The notes: generated from the sequence alone by a model not told the origin. A stretch of 47,268 nt of DNA from Actinomycetota bacterium (GCA_003168255.1 PMSU01000076.1:1-47268), one strand, 5' to 3'; shown: positions 7,529-16,304, counted from the first letter of the stretch. Program-made: numbers and translations.

Positions 7529-8742
7529 GCCCGGCTTCCTGATTCGACTGGGATCTCCAGCGTGACCTTGGCCCCAGACCCCGGCGAACTGCTGATCGAC
7601 AGGGCGGCGCCGATGGCGGCGGCACGCTCGCGCATCGATGCCAGTCCCAGTCCGGCAGCGGGCGCGTCGGGGGCGAACCCCTGACCGTCGTCGGTTACCT
7701 CGAGAACGACGCGCCGCGCCGTTCGGAATATCGATATTTCTATCTCGGCCGCGCCTGAGTGGCGGAGCGCGTTGTGCAGGGCCTCCTGGGCGACGCGGTA
7801 GGCGGCCGCGTCGCATGCCGCGCCCAGCGCCGGGATCTCCGCCGCGGTGAACCGGACGCTGACGCCCTGCGCCATGGCGGCGAGGGCCGCGTATCCGCGC
7901 AGCGACTCGGCCAGGCCGAGCTCGCCAAGATCGGGCGGGGCCAGCCCGCTGATCACGGCGCGCAGCTCGGCGTGCGCCGCACCGCTCAGCGTGGCGACGC
8001 TGTCCATCTCGGCGGCGGCGCGGGCCGGATCCCTGGCCGCCAGGACGGACGCGGCACGGGCCTTCGCCCTGATGCTGAACAGTTTCTGCGACACCGCGTC
8101 GTGCAGGTCCCTGGCCAGCCTGGCGCGCTCTTCCATCACCGACAGCTCGCCGACCCGCTCGTACAGCCGGGCGTTGATCAGCGCGATCGCCGCGTGCGCC
8201 GCGAACAAGCCGAGCAGTTGCTCGTCCCGGGCGGTGAAGCCACCCGCCGCTGTCTTGTTGGCCAGGAAGATGATGCCGAGCACGTCCGGACCGTCCTTGA
8301 TCGGCACGCCGAGGAAATCAGCAAGATCGGGGTGCGCGGACGGCCAGCCCTCGAACCGCGAGTCGGCGCGGATGTCGGCTAGCCGCTGCGGCTTGCCCTC
8401 GGAGAGCAGCACGCCGAGCATGCCGTGCTGGCGCGGCAGCGGCCCGATCGCCTTCTGCTGCTTTACTGTCATGCCGTCCACCACGAATTCGGCGAACGAG
8501 CCCTGTGCGTCAGGCACGCCAAGCGCCGCATAACGCGCCCCGGACAGCGAGCGCGCCGACCGCACGATCACCTGTAGCACGTCCCGCACGGACAGCTGCC
8601 TGGTGACCGCGAGCACCGCCCGGCTGACCTGGTAGAGAACCTGGTCCTCGTCGGGAGCGAGATGCGGGTTAGGGGCGGGCGCAGCCGCAGGGCGTAGAGC
8701 CTTCACCCAGCTGACGCTACTCGCGGGCAGGCGGCGCGGCAT
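7525..8742 (-). CDS. GAF-domain sensor histidine kinase (NarX/DevS-type)
   Basis: A 405-residue soluble kinase. A GAF domain spans about 40-195. The HisKA_3 dimerisation helix has the phospho-acceptor H214 in ARDLHDAVSQK; the HATPase domain has N324 in the N box (EALHNALRHSG) and DDGQGF at 351-356. No membrane helix is seen, so it senses a cytoplasmic signal, perhaps redox, gas or a small ligand through GAF; the heme-binding status cannot be judged by eye. It partners the coupled response regulator downstream. It is divergent from the SDR gene at 8830, a plausible target. Confidence 0.93.
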   Translation of the reverse strand: MPRRLPASSVSWVKALRPAAAPAPNPHLAPDEDQVLYQVSRAVLAVTRQLSVRDVLQVIVRSARSLSGARYAALGVPDAQGSFAEFVVDGMTVKQQKAIGPLPRQHGMLGVLLSEGKPQRLADIRADSRFEGWPSAHPDLADFLGVPIKDGPDVLGIIFLANKTAAGGFTARDEQLLGLFAAHAAIALINARLYERVGELSVMEERARLARDLHDAVSQKLFSIRAKARAASVLAARDPARAAAEMDSVATLSGAAHAELRAVISGLAPPDLGELGLAESLRGYAALAAMAQGVSVRFTAAEIPALGAACDAAAYRVAQEALHNALRHSGAAEIEISIFRTARRVVLEVTDDGQGFAPDAPAAGLGLASMRERAAAIGAALSISSSPGSGAKVTLEIPVESGSRA

Positions 8743-8816
8743 CAGCCACCGGTCCTAGGACGATAGGCGCAGGACCGCACCGACCGTGGTCCGATGTGCC
8801 GCGGCGCTGGCCCGCC

Positions 8817-8822
8817 TAGCGT
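8817..8822 (+). promoter_or_regulatory. Candidate -10 (TAGCGT) of a near-leaderless transcript
   Basis: TAGCGT lies seven bases before the ATG at 8830, which lacks a ribosome site, as expected for leaderless actinobacterial mRNA. The same hexamer precedes serB (10681-10686) and topA (minus strand, 45438-45433). No convincing -35 is visible. Confidence 0.35.
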
Positions 8823-8829
8823 CGCTGGC

Positions 8830-9552
8830 ATGACAACGAACAACCGCATCGCGGTCATCACCGGCGCCTCGCAGGGCCTCGGCCTCGCCCTCGCCGCCGG
8901 GCTCGTGACCGACGGCTACCGCCTCATCGTGGACGCGCGAGACGGCGCCACACTGCGCGCTGCTGTGGCCGCGCTACCCGATCCCGCCGGGATCACGGTC
9001 GTGCCTGGCGACGTCGCCGACGCGGCGCACCGGGCCGCGCTGGCCCAGGCAGCCGACGAGCTGGGCGGCGCCGACCTGCTGATCAACAACGCCGGGACGC
9101 TGGGCGTCAGCCCGCTGCCGGCCCTGGCCGACTACCCCATGGACGAGCTCCGCGCGTCCTTTGAGGTGAATGTGCTCGCCCCCATCGCGCTCACCCAGCT
9201 GCTGCTGCCCTCACTGCGCGTCAGGGGCGGCGCGGTGCTCAACATCACCTCGGACGCGGCGGTCGAGGCTTATGCGGGCTGGGGCGGGTACGGCGCCGCG
9301 AAGGCCGCCCTTGAGCAGGCGTCGAACGTGCTCGCCGCCGAGGAGAACGTGATCCGCGTCTGGTGGGTCGACCCGGGTGACATGCGCACCAGGATGCACC
9401 AGGACGCCTTCCCCGGCGAGGACATCACCGACCGCCCGCTGCCCGACACGGTAATTCCCGCCCTGCGCAGGCTGATCGCGGAGCGGCTGCCGAGCGGGCG
9501 TTATCGCGCCGCCGAGCTGCTGCCGGTCGCGGCAGTGAGCAGCCAGGCCTGA
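8830..9552 (+). CDS. Short-chain dehydrogenase/reductase
   Basis: A 240-residue classical SDR: TGASQGLG cofactor loop near residue 12, NNAG, catalytic Ser in NITSDA, and YGAAK with the active-site Tyr and Lys. It should catalyse NAD(P)-dependent oxidation or reduction of a carbonyl/alcohol; substrate unknown. ATG 8830 is preferred to an upstream frame-compatible ATG at 8794, because the SDR fold starts immediately after it and a TAGCGT -10 lies just upstream. It is separated from queA by 14 bases and may share a transcript with it. Confidence 0.88.
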   Translation: MTTNNRIAVITGASQGLGLALAAGLVTDGYRLIVDARDGATLRAAVAALPDPAGITVVPGDVADAAHRAALAQAADELGGADLLINNAGTLGVSPLPALADYPMDELRASFEVNVLAPIALTQLLLPSLRVRGGAVLNITSDAAVEAYAGWGGYGAAKAALEQASNVLAAEENVIRVWWVDPGDMRTRMHQDAFPGEDITDRPLPDTVIPALRRLIAERLPSGRYRAAELLPVAAVSSQA

Positions 9553-9566
9553 CGAGGGAGACAGTC

Positions 9567-10574
9567 ATGCTGACGGATTTCGTCCTGGCACCCGAGCTGG
9601 CGGCGCACGAGCCGGCGGAGGCACGCGGCCTGCCCCGCGATGGGGTGCGGATGCTAGTCAGCCGCCGCGGCAGCGGTGAGATCAGCCACCACGCGTTCGG
9701 CGTGCTGCCGACCCTGCTGCTGCCCGGCGACCTTCTCGTGGTCAATACCTCGGGTACCGTCCCGGCCGCTGTCCGTATTGGCGGCGGGCTGGCTGTCCAT
9801 TTCAGCTCTCCTATGCCGAACGGAGCCTGGCTGATCGAACTGCGGGAACGCCAGGGCGGCAGCACGGTGCCTTACGGCGGCGGCTCGGTCGGTCAGGTGC
9901 TCGACCTGCCTGGCCGGGCGGTGCTGACGCTGGAGCAGCGGGTCACTGGCCGGCTGTGGCGTGCCCGGCTATCGGCGGCCGTGCTGCCCTACCTGCTCAA
10001 GCATGGCTCGCCGATCAGGTACTCCTACGTCGAGCATGACTGGCCGCTTGAGTCTTACCAGACGGTGTTCGGCACCCAGCCAGGCAGTGCGGAGATGCCG
10101 AGCGCGAGCCGCCCGTTCACCCCGGATCTGGTCACCCGGCTGGTCACGCGGGGGATTGTGATCGCCCCGGTGACGTTGCACACGGGAGTGTCCTCGCTGG
10201 AAGGCGACGAGGACCCGTATCCCGAGCCGTACGACGTGCCGCCGGTTACGGCGCGGCTAGTGAACCACACCCGGGCAACGGGTGGCCGGGTGATCGCCGT
10301 CGGGACGACGGTGGTGCGGGCGCTGGAGACGGCCGCGGGTCGGGACGGCATGGTGACCGCGTCGGCCGGCTGGACCTCGCGCATTGTCACGCCGGAGTCC
10401 GGGCTTCACGCGGTGGACGGACTGCTCACCGGGCTGCACGAGCCGCGGTCATCGCACCTGCTGATGCTGACTGCGTTCGGCGGTGCGGAGTTGCTGCGCC
10501 GGTGCTACGGGGCAGCCGCCGAACGCGGCTACCTGTGGCACGAGTTCGGCGACGTCCACCTGCTGCTGCCGTAG
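9567..10574 (+). CDS. queA: QueA-family S-adenosylmethionine:tRNA ribosyltransferase-isomerase
   Basis: A 335-residue protein with QueA-family hallmarks: LLPGDLLVVNTSGTVPAAV near residue 50, YSYVEHDWPLESYQTVFG near 150, GVSSLEGDEDPYPEPYDVPP, and a HLLMLTAFGG C-terminal segment. QueA transfers the ribosyl part of SAM to preQ1-modified tRNA to make epoxyqueuosine. Classical QueA is slightly longer, and no other queuosine genes are here, so a diverged role is possible. AGGGAG lies eight bases before the ATG. The TAG stop lies inside the first unit of a 28-bp tandem repeat. Confidence 0.82.
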   Translation: MLTDFVLAPELAAHEPAEARGLPRDGVRMLVSRRGSGEISHHAFGVLPTLLLPGDLLVVNTSGTVPAAVRIGGGLAVHFSSPMPNGAWLIELRERQGGSTVPYGGGSVGQVLDLPGRAVLTLEQRVTGRLWRARLSAAVLPYLLKHGSPIRYSYVEHDWPLESYQTVFGTQPGSAEMPSASRPFTPDLVTRLVTRGIVIAPVTLHTGVSSLEGDEDPYPEPYDVPPVTARLVNHTRATGGRVIAVGTTVVRALETAAGRDGMVTASAGWTSRIVTPESGLHAVDGLLTGLHEPRSSHLLMLTAFGGAELLRRCYGAAAERGYLWHEFGDVHLLLP

Positions 10575-10654
10575 CGGCGCGGCACCCTGGCCGCGCCGGT
10601 AGCGGCCGAGCAACCCGGCCACGCCCGTAGCGGCCGAGCAACCCGGCCGTGCCC
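10571..10654. repeat. 28-bp tandem repeat, three copies, containing the queA stop codon
   Basis: Copies at 10571-10598 (diverged), 10599-10626 and 10627-10654 (nearly identical, GTAGCGGCCGAGCAACCCGG). Each keeps the TAG that in copy 1 is the queA stop, so the unit looks derived from the gene's 3' end. Confidence 0.85.
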
Positions 10655-10696
10655 TGCGCGGCGCGGTCGCATCTTGCCGGTAGCGTTGCGTGCGCG

Positions 10697-11980
10697 ATGA
10701 ACGTTCCGCAGACCACGCTGCTCGTTACCCTCACCGGCCGCGACCGGCCGGGGGTGACTGCCCGCCTGTTCTCCGTGCTCGCCCGTCACCAGCTCGACGT
10801 GATCGACGCCGAGCAGGTGGTGATCCGCGGGCGGCTCGTGCTCGGCGTCCTGCTCGGCTGCGCCGGTCCGCCGGACCTGACCGCGATTCACCGGGCGGTC
10901 TCGGGCGTGGCCGCCGACCTTGGCCTAGAAGCCGAGATCACCGCGGGCACCGGGGATGAGCCGCGACGCCGCGGCCGGCTGCATGTGACCGTCCTCGGCA
11001 GGCCGCTCACCCCGGCGGCGATCGCGGCGATCGCCGGCCAGATCGCCGCCGGCGGGGCGAACATCGACCGGATAGGCAGGCTCGCCCACCGCCCGGTCAC
11101 CTGCATCGAGCTCGATGTCTCTGGCGCAGATCCGCCAGCGCTGCGCGCCGCTCTCACCCGCGAGGCGACGCAGCAGCAGGTGGATGTGGCCGTCCAGCCG
11201 GGCGGTTTGCACCGGCGCGCCATGCGGCTGGTGGTCATGGACGTGGACTCCACGCTCGTCCAGGACGAGGTGATCGATCTGCTGGCCGCCCGCGCCGGGT
11301 GCGCCGAGCAGGTGGCCAAGCTGACAACGGCCGCGATGGGAGGGCAGCTCGACTTCACGACGTCGCTGCGTGAGCGGGTCGCGCTGCTTGCCGGATTGGA
11401 CCAGCGAGTCCTCGACGATGTGCGGCGTGACCTGCGGCTCGCGCCTGGTGCCCGGACGCTGATCAGGACCCTGCGGCGGCTTGGTTACAAGTGCGGGATA
11501 GTCAGCGGGGGTTTCGTCCAGGTCATCGAGCCGCTCGCCATCGAGCTCGGTATCGATTACGTGGCAGCGAACGAACTAGAGATCAGCGGCGGGGTACTGA
11601 CCGGGCACTTGTCCGGGCCCGTCATCGACCGTGCGGGCAAGGCAGCGGCCCTGCACCGCTTCTGCGAGCAGGCCGGCGTCCCGGTCAGCCAGGCCGTCGC
11701 CGTCGGCGACGGTGCCAACGACCTGGACATGATCGCCGCGGCGGGCCTCGGCATCGCCTTCAACGCTAAGCAGGTCGTCAAGGATGCCGCCGACGCCGCT
11801 GTGAGCGTTCCCTTCCTGGACTCGATCCTGTACCTGCTCGGCATCTCCCGCGAGGACGTGGAAGCAGCGGACATGGAAGCAGCCAGCGTGGAAGCAGCGG
11901 AGATGGCCGCTGGGGACATCGCGGCGTGGGACGTGGCAGCGCGGGACGTGGAAGCGCGGGACGTGGAAGCAGCGGACTGA
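10697..11980 (+). CDS. serB: Phosphoserine phosphatase SerB with two ACT domains
   Basis: A 427-residue enzyme. Two N-terminal ACT-like domains (about 6-80 and 93-168) precede a HAD phosphatase (about 175-375) with the nucleophile motif D182-x-D184 (MDVDSTL), GGF, and the GDGANDLDM motif. It dephosphorylates phosphoserine, the last step of serine biosynthesis; ACT domains usually bind amino acids for feedback. ATG 10697 begins right before the first ACT strand and 11 bases after a TAGCGT hexamer. The last 40 residues are degenerate DVEAA repeats encoded by a 15-bp tandem repeat, unlike any SerB I know. It converges on the SixA-like gene with three bases between. Confidence 0.92.
   Translation: MNVPQTTLLVTLTGRDRPGVTARLFSVLARHQLDVIDAEQVVIRGRLVLGVLLGCAGPPDLTAIHRAVSGVAADLGLEAEITAGTGDEPRRRGRLHVTVLGRPLTPAAIAAIAGQIAAGGANIDRIGRLAHRPVTCIELDVSGADPPALRAALTREATQQQVDVAVQPGGLHRRAMRLVVMDVDSTLVQDEVIDLLAARAGCAEQVAKLTTAAMGGQLDFTTSLRERVALLAGLDQRVLDDVRRDLRLAPGARTLIRTLRRLGYKCGIVSGGFVQVIEPLAIELGIDYVAANELEISGGVLTGHLSGPVIDRAGKAAALHRFCEQAGVPVSQAVAVGDGANDLDMIAAAGLGIAFNAKQVVKDAADAAVSVPFLDSILYLLGISREDVEAADMEAASVEAAEMAAGDIAAWDVAARDVEARDVEAAD
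11855..11980. repeat. Degenerate 15-bp tandem repeat inside the serB 3' end
   Basis: About eight variants of GACGTGGAAGCAGCG, translated as D(V/M)EAA-like units and ending at the stop codon. The repeat stays in frame and so adds an acidic tail to SerB. Confidence 0.8.
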
Positions 11981-11983
11981 GCG

Positions 11984-12478
11984 TCAGGCCTCGGCTGAGC
12001 CGGGAGTCCAGAACGAGTGCGCGGTCCCGGCGCCAGGGACGAGCCGTACCCAGCTGCCAAGGTCGATCACCGCAATGGCGCAGGTAGGGAATGCCAGATC
12101 ACCTTGGCCGGTGAGGCCGCATACAATCTGCTGCGCCGCTGGATTGTGGCCGACGATCAGCAGCGTTCCCGTGTCGTCCGGTGTCTCTGCGATGACGTCG
12201 AGCGTGGCGTCATCGTCGGCCAGATACAGACGCGAGTCATAGAACACCTCGATGCCCGGCCCCGCGCGCATCGCCAGGGCGACCCGATCCCAGGTTTCGC
12301 GGGTGCGGCGTGACGACGAGCAGAGTACGAGGTCCGGGATCAACTGGCGGACGCGCATCCATTCGCCCGCGGCGTCCGCGTCATGCCGTCCGCGGCCGGT
12401 GAGCGGACGATCCTCGTCCGCGAACCCGGGCTTGTGCGTGGCCTTCGCGTGCCGCAGGACGATCAGTCGCTTCGTCAT
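11984..12478 (-). CDS. SixA-like histidine phosphatase
   Basis: A 164-residue histidine (phosphoglycerate mutase-like) phosphatase. The catalytic LRHAK motif is at the N-terminus, followed by DEDRPLTGRGRHDA, SSRRTRETW and the second histidine in LIVGHNP. SixA-type proteins remove phosphate from phosphohistidine of signalling or PTS proteins; the target here is unknown. ATG 12478 is chosen over GTG 12487 because MTKRLIVLRHA is the family start and GGAG lies eight bases upstream. A family B palindrome (12498-12537) lies just 5' of it. Confidence 0.85.
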   Translation of the reverse strand: MTKRLIVLRHAKATHKPGFADEDRPLTGRGRHDADAAGEWMRVRQLIPDLVLCSSSRRTRETWDRVALAMRAGPGIEVFYDSRLYLADDDATLDVIAETPDDTGTLLIVGHNPAAQQIVCGLTGQGDLAFPTCAIAVIDLGSWVRLVPGAGTAHSFWTPGSAEA

Positions 12479-12497
12479 GGACTCCACTCCGATGAGC

Positions 12498-12537
12498 GGG
12501 AAGGATCCTGGCCGCCAGAGCGACCACGATCCTTCCC
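12498..12537. repeat. Palindromic repeat family B, copy 1
   Basis: GGGAAGGATC-c-TGG at 12498-12511 is inverted as CCA-c-GATCCTTCCC at 12524-12537. A near-identical element lies at 13588-13635, so the two copies flank the AbiEi/DUF559 gene; the right half alone occurs at 39137-39154. Here it lies between divergent genes, which argues against a pure terminator role. Confidence 0.75.
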
Positions 12538-12646
12538 CTTAATCAGGATCCGGCGGTGGTGCTTCAGTTATCCACAGGCAGTGCTTGCTGTCCACCACCT
12601 TGCACATGGTCCCATCCGCCCCGCCTGTTTCGGCGACGCTAGCCGG

Positions 12647-13612
12647 ATGGAAACCGGAATGCCAGAACAGGCCAGTGAACTGGCTGCGTCGCAGGATGGC
12701 GTCATCACCCGTTGCCAGGCTCTCGGCTCCGGGATAACCGACAGCGCGATCAAGGCGCGGGTGCGCAGCGGCCGCTGGCGTCCGATCAGTCAGGGCGTCT
12801 ATGCCACCTTCACCGGCGAGCCGCATCGCCGGAGCCTCTGGTGGGCGGCCGTTCTCGGCGCAGGCAGCGGGGCCACGCTGAGCTACCAGAGCGCCGCGGA
12901 ACTTGACCGGATGACCGGCACCTTCAGCGTCCCGATACACGTGACAGTGCCCAGGCGGCGCCGGGTCGATCGGATCCCAGGCCTGGTCGTCCACTATTCC
13001 ATGAGGATCGACGAGGCTCGCCATCCCTGCCTGCAGCCGCCGAGAACCCGCATCGAGGAGACCGTGCTCGACTTGACCCAGGCGGCTGGCACGTTCGATG
13101 AGGCGTTCGGCTGGCTATGCCGGGCGGTAGGCGGCAGGTTCACTACCCCGCAGCGGCTGCGCGCGGCGATGGACGCGCGCAGCAGGGTGCGCCGTCGCGT
13201 GGGGCTGGATATCGCGTTGAACGATGTCAGTGAGGGCGCGCATTCCCTGCTCGAACTGCTGTATCTGAAGATCGAGCGAAGTCACGGGCTGCCGCATGCC
13301 AGTCGGCAGGCAAGACTGAGCCGGGGCGGCCGCAACCAGTACCGGGACAGCCTCTACGAGGGGTACGGCGTCGCGGTGGAACTTGATGGCAGGGTCGCGC
13401 ATCCCATCGAGGTCCGCTGGCGCGACATGCGCCGTGACAACGCCGGAGCCGCCGAGGGGATCCTCACACTTCGTTACGGCTACGCGGATGTGACGGAACG
13501 CCCGTGCGCGGTCGCAGCCGAGGTCGGCCGTGTGCTCCAGTCACGCCGATGGCATGGCAAGCCGCGCCCTTGCGGGCCGGAATGCATGATGGGGAAGGAT
13601 CCTGGCCGTTAG
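12647..13612 (+). CDS. AbiEi antitoxin-like / DUF559-type protein
   Basis: A 321-residue protein. The N-terminal part (about 8-55) resembles the AbiEi antitoxin winged helix: GVITRCQALGSGITDSAIKARVRSGRWRPI then QGVYAT. The C-terminal part (about 225-310) resembles the DUF559/Vsr-like nuclease fold, with VAVELDGRVAHP and WRDMRRDNAGAAEG carrying the E-x-D-G...H and D-x2-RDN positions. Such proteins occur in many paralogues in actinobacteria; function is unproven, and no AbiEii toxin is adjacent. Start ATG 12647 has no ribosome site; 12659 is an alternative. The final residues (GKDPGR) and the TAG stop are encoded by the family B palindrome, so the original C-terminus may have been lost or extended. 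Confidence 0.75.
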   Translation: METGMPEQASELAASQDGVITRCQALGSGITDSAIKARVRSGRWRPISQGVYATFTGEPHRRSLWWAAVLGAGSGATLSYQSAAELDRMTGTFSVPIHVTVPRRRRVDRIPGLVVHYSMRIDEARHPCLQPPRTRIEETVLDLTQAAGTFDEAFGWLCRAVGGRFTTPQRLRAAMDARSRVRRRVGLDIALNDVSEGAHSLLELLYLKIERSHGLPHASRQARLSRGGRNQYRDSLYEGYGVAVELDGRVAHPIEVRWRDMRRDNAGAAEGILTLRYGYADVTERPCAVAAEVGRVLQSRRWHGKPRPCGPECMMGKDPGR

Positions 13613-13635
13613 AGCGGCCACGATCCTTCCCCATC
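13588..13635. terminator. Palindromic repeat family B, copy 2; strong bidirectional hairpin
   Basis: GATGGGGAAGGATC-c-TGGCCG at 13588-13608 pairs with CGGCCA-c-GATCCTTCCCCATC at 13615-13635 around a six-base loop, with one C/C mismatch. It lies between convergent genes (AbiEi-like and hppA) and supplies the stop codon of the former. It is the same element as at 12498-12537. Confidence 0.8.
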
Positions 13636-13652
13636 ACAGGCTGATCCTTGGG

Positions 13653-16058
13653 TTAGGCCTTTTCGGTAGCGGCGGGGTTGCGTGCGGCTGCCGTCTCGGC
13701 CGCATCGGGTGCGGTCATGCCCGCCGTCGCGGCATCGCCGGGCCCGGCGATGCCAGCCGCCGAATCCGATCCGACGGCTCCCGCTCCGTCGGCACCCGGT
13801 CCGCCGGAAATGACGCCCGCCGAGCGGCGCTTGGAGATGACGATGGCGGCGACGATGATGATCACAGCGCCGAGAGACACGCCAGTACGCAGGCCCACGT
13901 TGTGGCTGTAGGTCACCACGCTCGGCGCGATCAGCAGCGCGACCAGGTTCATCACCTTGATCAGCGGGTTGATGGCCGGGCCCGCGGTGTCCTTGAACGG
14001 GTCACCCACGGTGTCACCGATGATCGTGGCCTCGTGTGCCGGGGAGCCCTTGCCGCCGTAGTTGCCGTCTTCCACCAGCTTCTTCGCGTTGTCCCAGGCG
14101 CCGCCGGAGTTGGCCAGGAAGACAGCCATCAGGACCCCGGCCGCGATCGCGCCGGCCAGGTACGAGCCGAGTGGCGCGTAGCCGACCGCGAAGCCCACCG
14201 CGATCGGGGCGAGAATCGCCAGCAGGCCAGGCGTAGCAAGCTCGCGCAGCGAGTCCTTGGTGCAGATGTCCACCACCCGGCCGTATTCGGGCTTCTCGGT
14301 GTAGTCCATGATCCCGGGGTGGTTGCGGAACTGCTCGCGCACCTCGAAGACGACCCGCTGGGCGGCCCGGCCCACAGCCATGATCAGCAGGCTGGAGAAC
14401 ATGAACACCACCGCGGCACCCACGATGACCCCGACCAGGACGTTCGGCTTGTCCACCGAGAGGCTGAACGAGCCGCCGTGGTTGCCGAGCGCGGTCACGA
14501 CCACGCTGCGGAACGCGGCGAACAGGGCGGTCGCCGCCAGCACCGCGGTGGCGATCGCGATGCCCTTGGTGATCGCCTTGGTGGTGTTGCCTATCGCGTC
14601 CAGACGGGTCAGTGTCTGCGCGGCCTCGCCGTCGAACTCGCCCGACATCTCGGCGACGCCCTGCGCGTTGTCTGTCACCGGGCCGAACGAGTCCATCGAC
14701 ACGATCACGCCCACCGTCGTGAGCAGCCCGGTGCCCGCGAGCGCCACGGCAAAGAACGCGATCGTGGCGTTGCCGGTGCCGAGCAGGAAGGCGCCGAAGA
14801 CCGCCCCGCCGATCAGCAGCGCCGAGTACACGGCGGACTCCATACCGGATGCGATGCCGGACAGGATGACCGTGGCCGCACCGGTACTCGACGCCTGGCC
14901 GATCTCACGCACCGGCCTGCGGCTGGTCTCGGTGAAGTACCCGGTCAGCAGCTGGATCGCGCTGGCCAGCACCAGGCCGATGAGCACCGCGCCGATCGCC
15001 AGCCAGCGCGGGCTGCCGCCATGGGACAGGATGCTGTGGTTGGTGACGCCCTTCAGCCCGCTGAACTTCGCCGGCAGGTAGATGAACGCCGCGCCGATCA
15101 CCAGCACCAGCGAGCAGATCGCCGAGATGAAGAAGCCACGGTTGATGGCTGTCATGCCGCTGCGGTCACCCCTGCGCGGCGCGACAGCAAAGATGCCGAT
15201 CACGGCGGTGATCACGCCGATCATCGGGACGATCAGCGGGAAGACCAGGCCGTCGTTGCCGAACGCCACCTCGCCCAGGATCAGCGATGCCACCAGCATG
15301 ACCGCATACGACTCGAACAGGTCAGCCGCCATGCCCGCGCAGTCGCCCACGTTGTCGCCCACGTTGTCGGCGATGGTGGCCGCGTTCCGCGGGTCGTCCT
15401 CCGGAATGTTCTTCTCCACCTTGCCGACCAGGTCGGCGCCGACATCCGCCGCCTTCGTGTAGATGCCGCCGCCGACACGCATGAACATCGCGAGCAGCGC
15501 GGCACCAAAGCCGAAGCCCTCGAGCACGCTCGGCGCGTTCGCCTTGAACAAGATCACCACGATCGCCGCGCCGAACAGGCCCAGGCCGACCGTGAACATC
15601 CCGGCCACCCCGCCGCACCGGAAGGCGATCCGCATCGCCCGCTGTTCACCGCTCTCCTTCGCGGCCGCGGCCACCCGCACGTTGCCCCGCACCGTCAGCG
15701 ACATTCCGGTGAACCCGGTGAGCGCCGAGAACAGGGCGCCGACCAGGAAGAACGCGCTACGGCCCCAGCGCACGTCGGTGCTGTCGGCCGGCAGCAGCAG
15801 AAGCACGAAGAAGATCAGGACCACGAAGACGCTCAGCGTCCTGAACTGGCGCTTCAGGTAAGCGCCCGCGCCCTCCTGGACGGCCAGCGAGATCTCCTGC
15901 ATCTTCGGCGTGCCCTTGCTGGCGGCGAGAACCTCTCGCACTAGCAAGCCGGCCACACCGAGTGCCAGCAAGGCGACCACCGCGACGACGACCACCCAGG
16001 TGAGGTTGGCGCCGCTCAGGGTGACCGCCCCGGACGAAGCGAGGTTGTGCCTAAACAT
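13653..16058 (-). CDS. hppA: Membrane-bound proton-pumping pyrophosphatase, K+-independent type
   Basis: An 801-residue polytopic membrane protein (about 16 hydrophobic helices). It has the pyrophosphatase core motifs DVGADLVGKVEKNIPEDDPR and DNVGDNVGDCAG, plus DTVGDPFKDTAGPA near the end. It hydrolyses cytoplasmic pyrophosphate and pumps protons out, saving energy from biosynthesis. The determinant segment reads GNTTKA; Lys at that position marks K+-independent H+-pumps, versus GNTTAA in K+-dependent ones. ATG 16058 has AAGGAGG five bases upstream. The last 50 residues are Ala/Gly/Pro-rich and low complexity. It stands next to the bldG pair as, from memory, in Streptomyces. Confidence 0.96.
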   Translation of the reverse strand: MFRHNLASSGAVTLSGANLTWVVVVAVVALLALGVAGLLVREVLAASKGTPKMQEISLAVQEGAGAYLKRQFRTLSVFVVLIFFVLLLLPADSTDVRWGRSAFFLVGALFSALTGFTGMSLTVRGNVRVAAAAKESGEQRAMRIAFRCGGVAGMFTVGLGLFGAAIVVILFKANAPSVLEGFGFGAALLAMFMRVGGGIYTKAADVGADLVGKVEKNIPEDDPRNAATIADNVGDNVGDCAGMAADLFESYAVMLVASLILGEVAFGNDGLVFPLIVPMIGVITAVIGIFAVAPRRGDRSGMTAINRGFFISAICSLVLVIGAAFIYLPAKFSGLKGVTNHSILSHGGSPRWLAIGAVLIGLVLASAIQLLTGYFTETSRRPVREIGQASSTGAATVILSGIASGMESAVYSALLIGGAVFGAFLLGTGNATIAFFAVALAGTGLLTTVGVIVSMDSFGPVTDNAQGVAEMSGEFDGEAAQTLTRLDAIGNTTKAITKGIAIATAVLAATALFAAFRSVVVTALGNHGGSFSLSVDKPNVLVGVIVGAAVVFMFSSLLIMAVGRAAQRVVFEVREQFRNHPGIMDYTEKPEYGRVVDICTKDSLRELATPGLLAILAPIAVGFAVGYAPLGSYLAGAIAAGVLMAVFLANSGGAWDNAKKLVEDGNYGGKGSPAHEATIIGDTVGDPFKDTAGPAINPLIKVMNLVALLIAPSVVTYSHNVGLRTGVSLGAVIIIVAAIVISKRRSAGVISGGPGADGAGAVGSDSAAGIAGPGDAATAGMTAPDAAETAAARNPAATEKA

Positions 16059-16183
16059 CCGTCCTCCTTGACAGGGGCACAGGGGATCCCGCGCACATGC
16101 CCGCTGGCCGGGGGAATCGCCGTGTGCCCAGGCGGGCACTCACCAGGCAAGCGCGCCTGTAGGTGCCACGGGGCAGTGGCGGG

Positions 16184-16213
16184 AGTCTACGCAGACAGGT
16201 ACCTGCATGGTAA
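16184..16213 (-). promoter_or_regulatory. Candidate hppA promoter
   Basis: On the minus strand TTACCA (16213-16208), an 18-base spacer and TAGACT (16189-16184) form a plausible sigma-70-like pair, giving a leader of about 120 bases before the hppA start. No known riboswitch fold recognised in that leader. Confidence 0.35.
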
Positions 16214-16304
16214 AGCAGGGGTACTTCCTAACCGTACCGTGATCATTTCGTTACATTAAGGAGACCCAAAGGTAATTGTGATGTTGCCGGTGGGATCAGC
16301 GCCG

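Noticed and set aside
12647..13612. A full type IV toxin-antitoxin system
   Set aside because: Only an AbiEi-like N-terminus is seen. No AbiEii nucleotidyltransferase toxin is adjacent; the neighbours are sixA-like and hppA.
13902..15944. A 680-codon open frame on the plus strand opposite hppA
   Set aside because: It is the antisense shadow of a GC-rich gene: His/Arg/Asp-rich with no fold or motif, while hppA on the other strand has all pyrophosphatase motifs.
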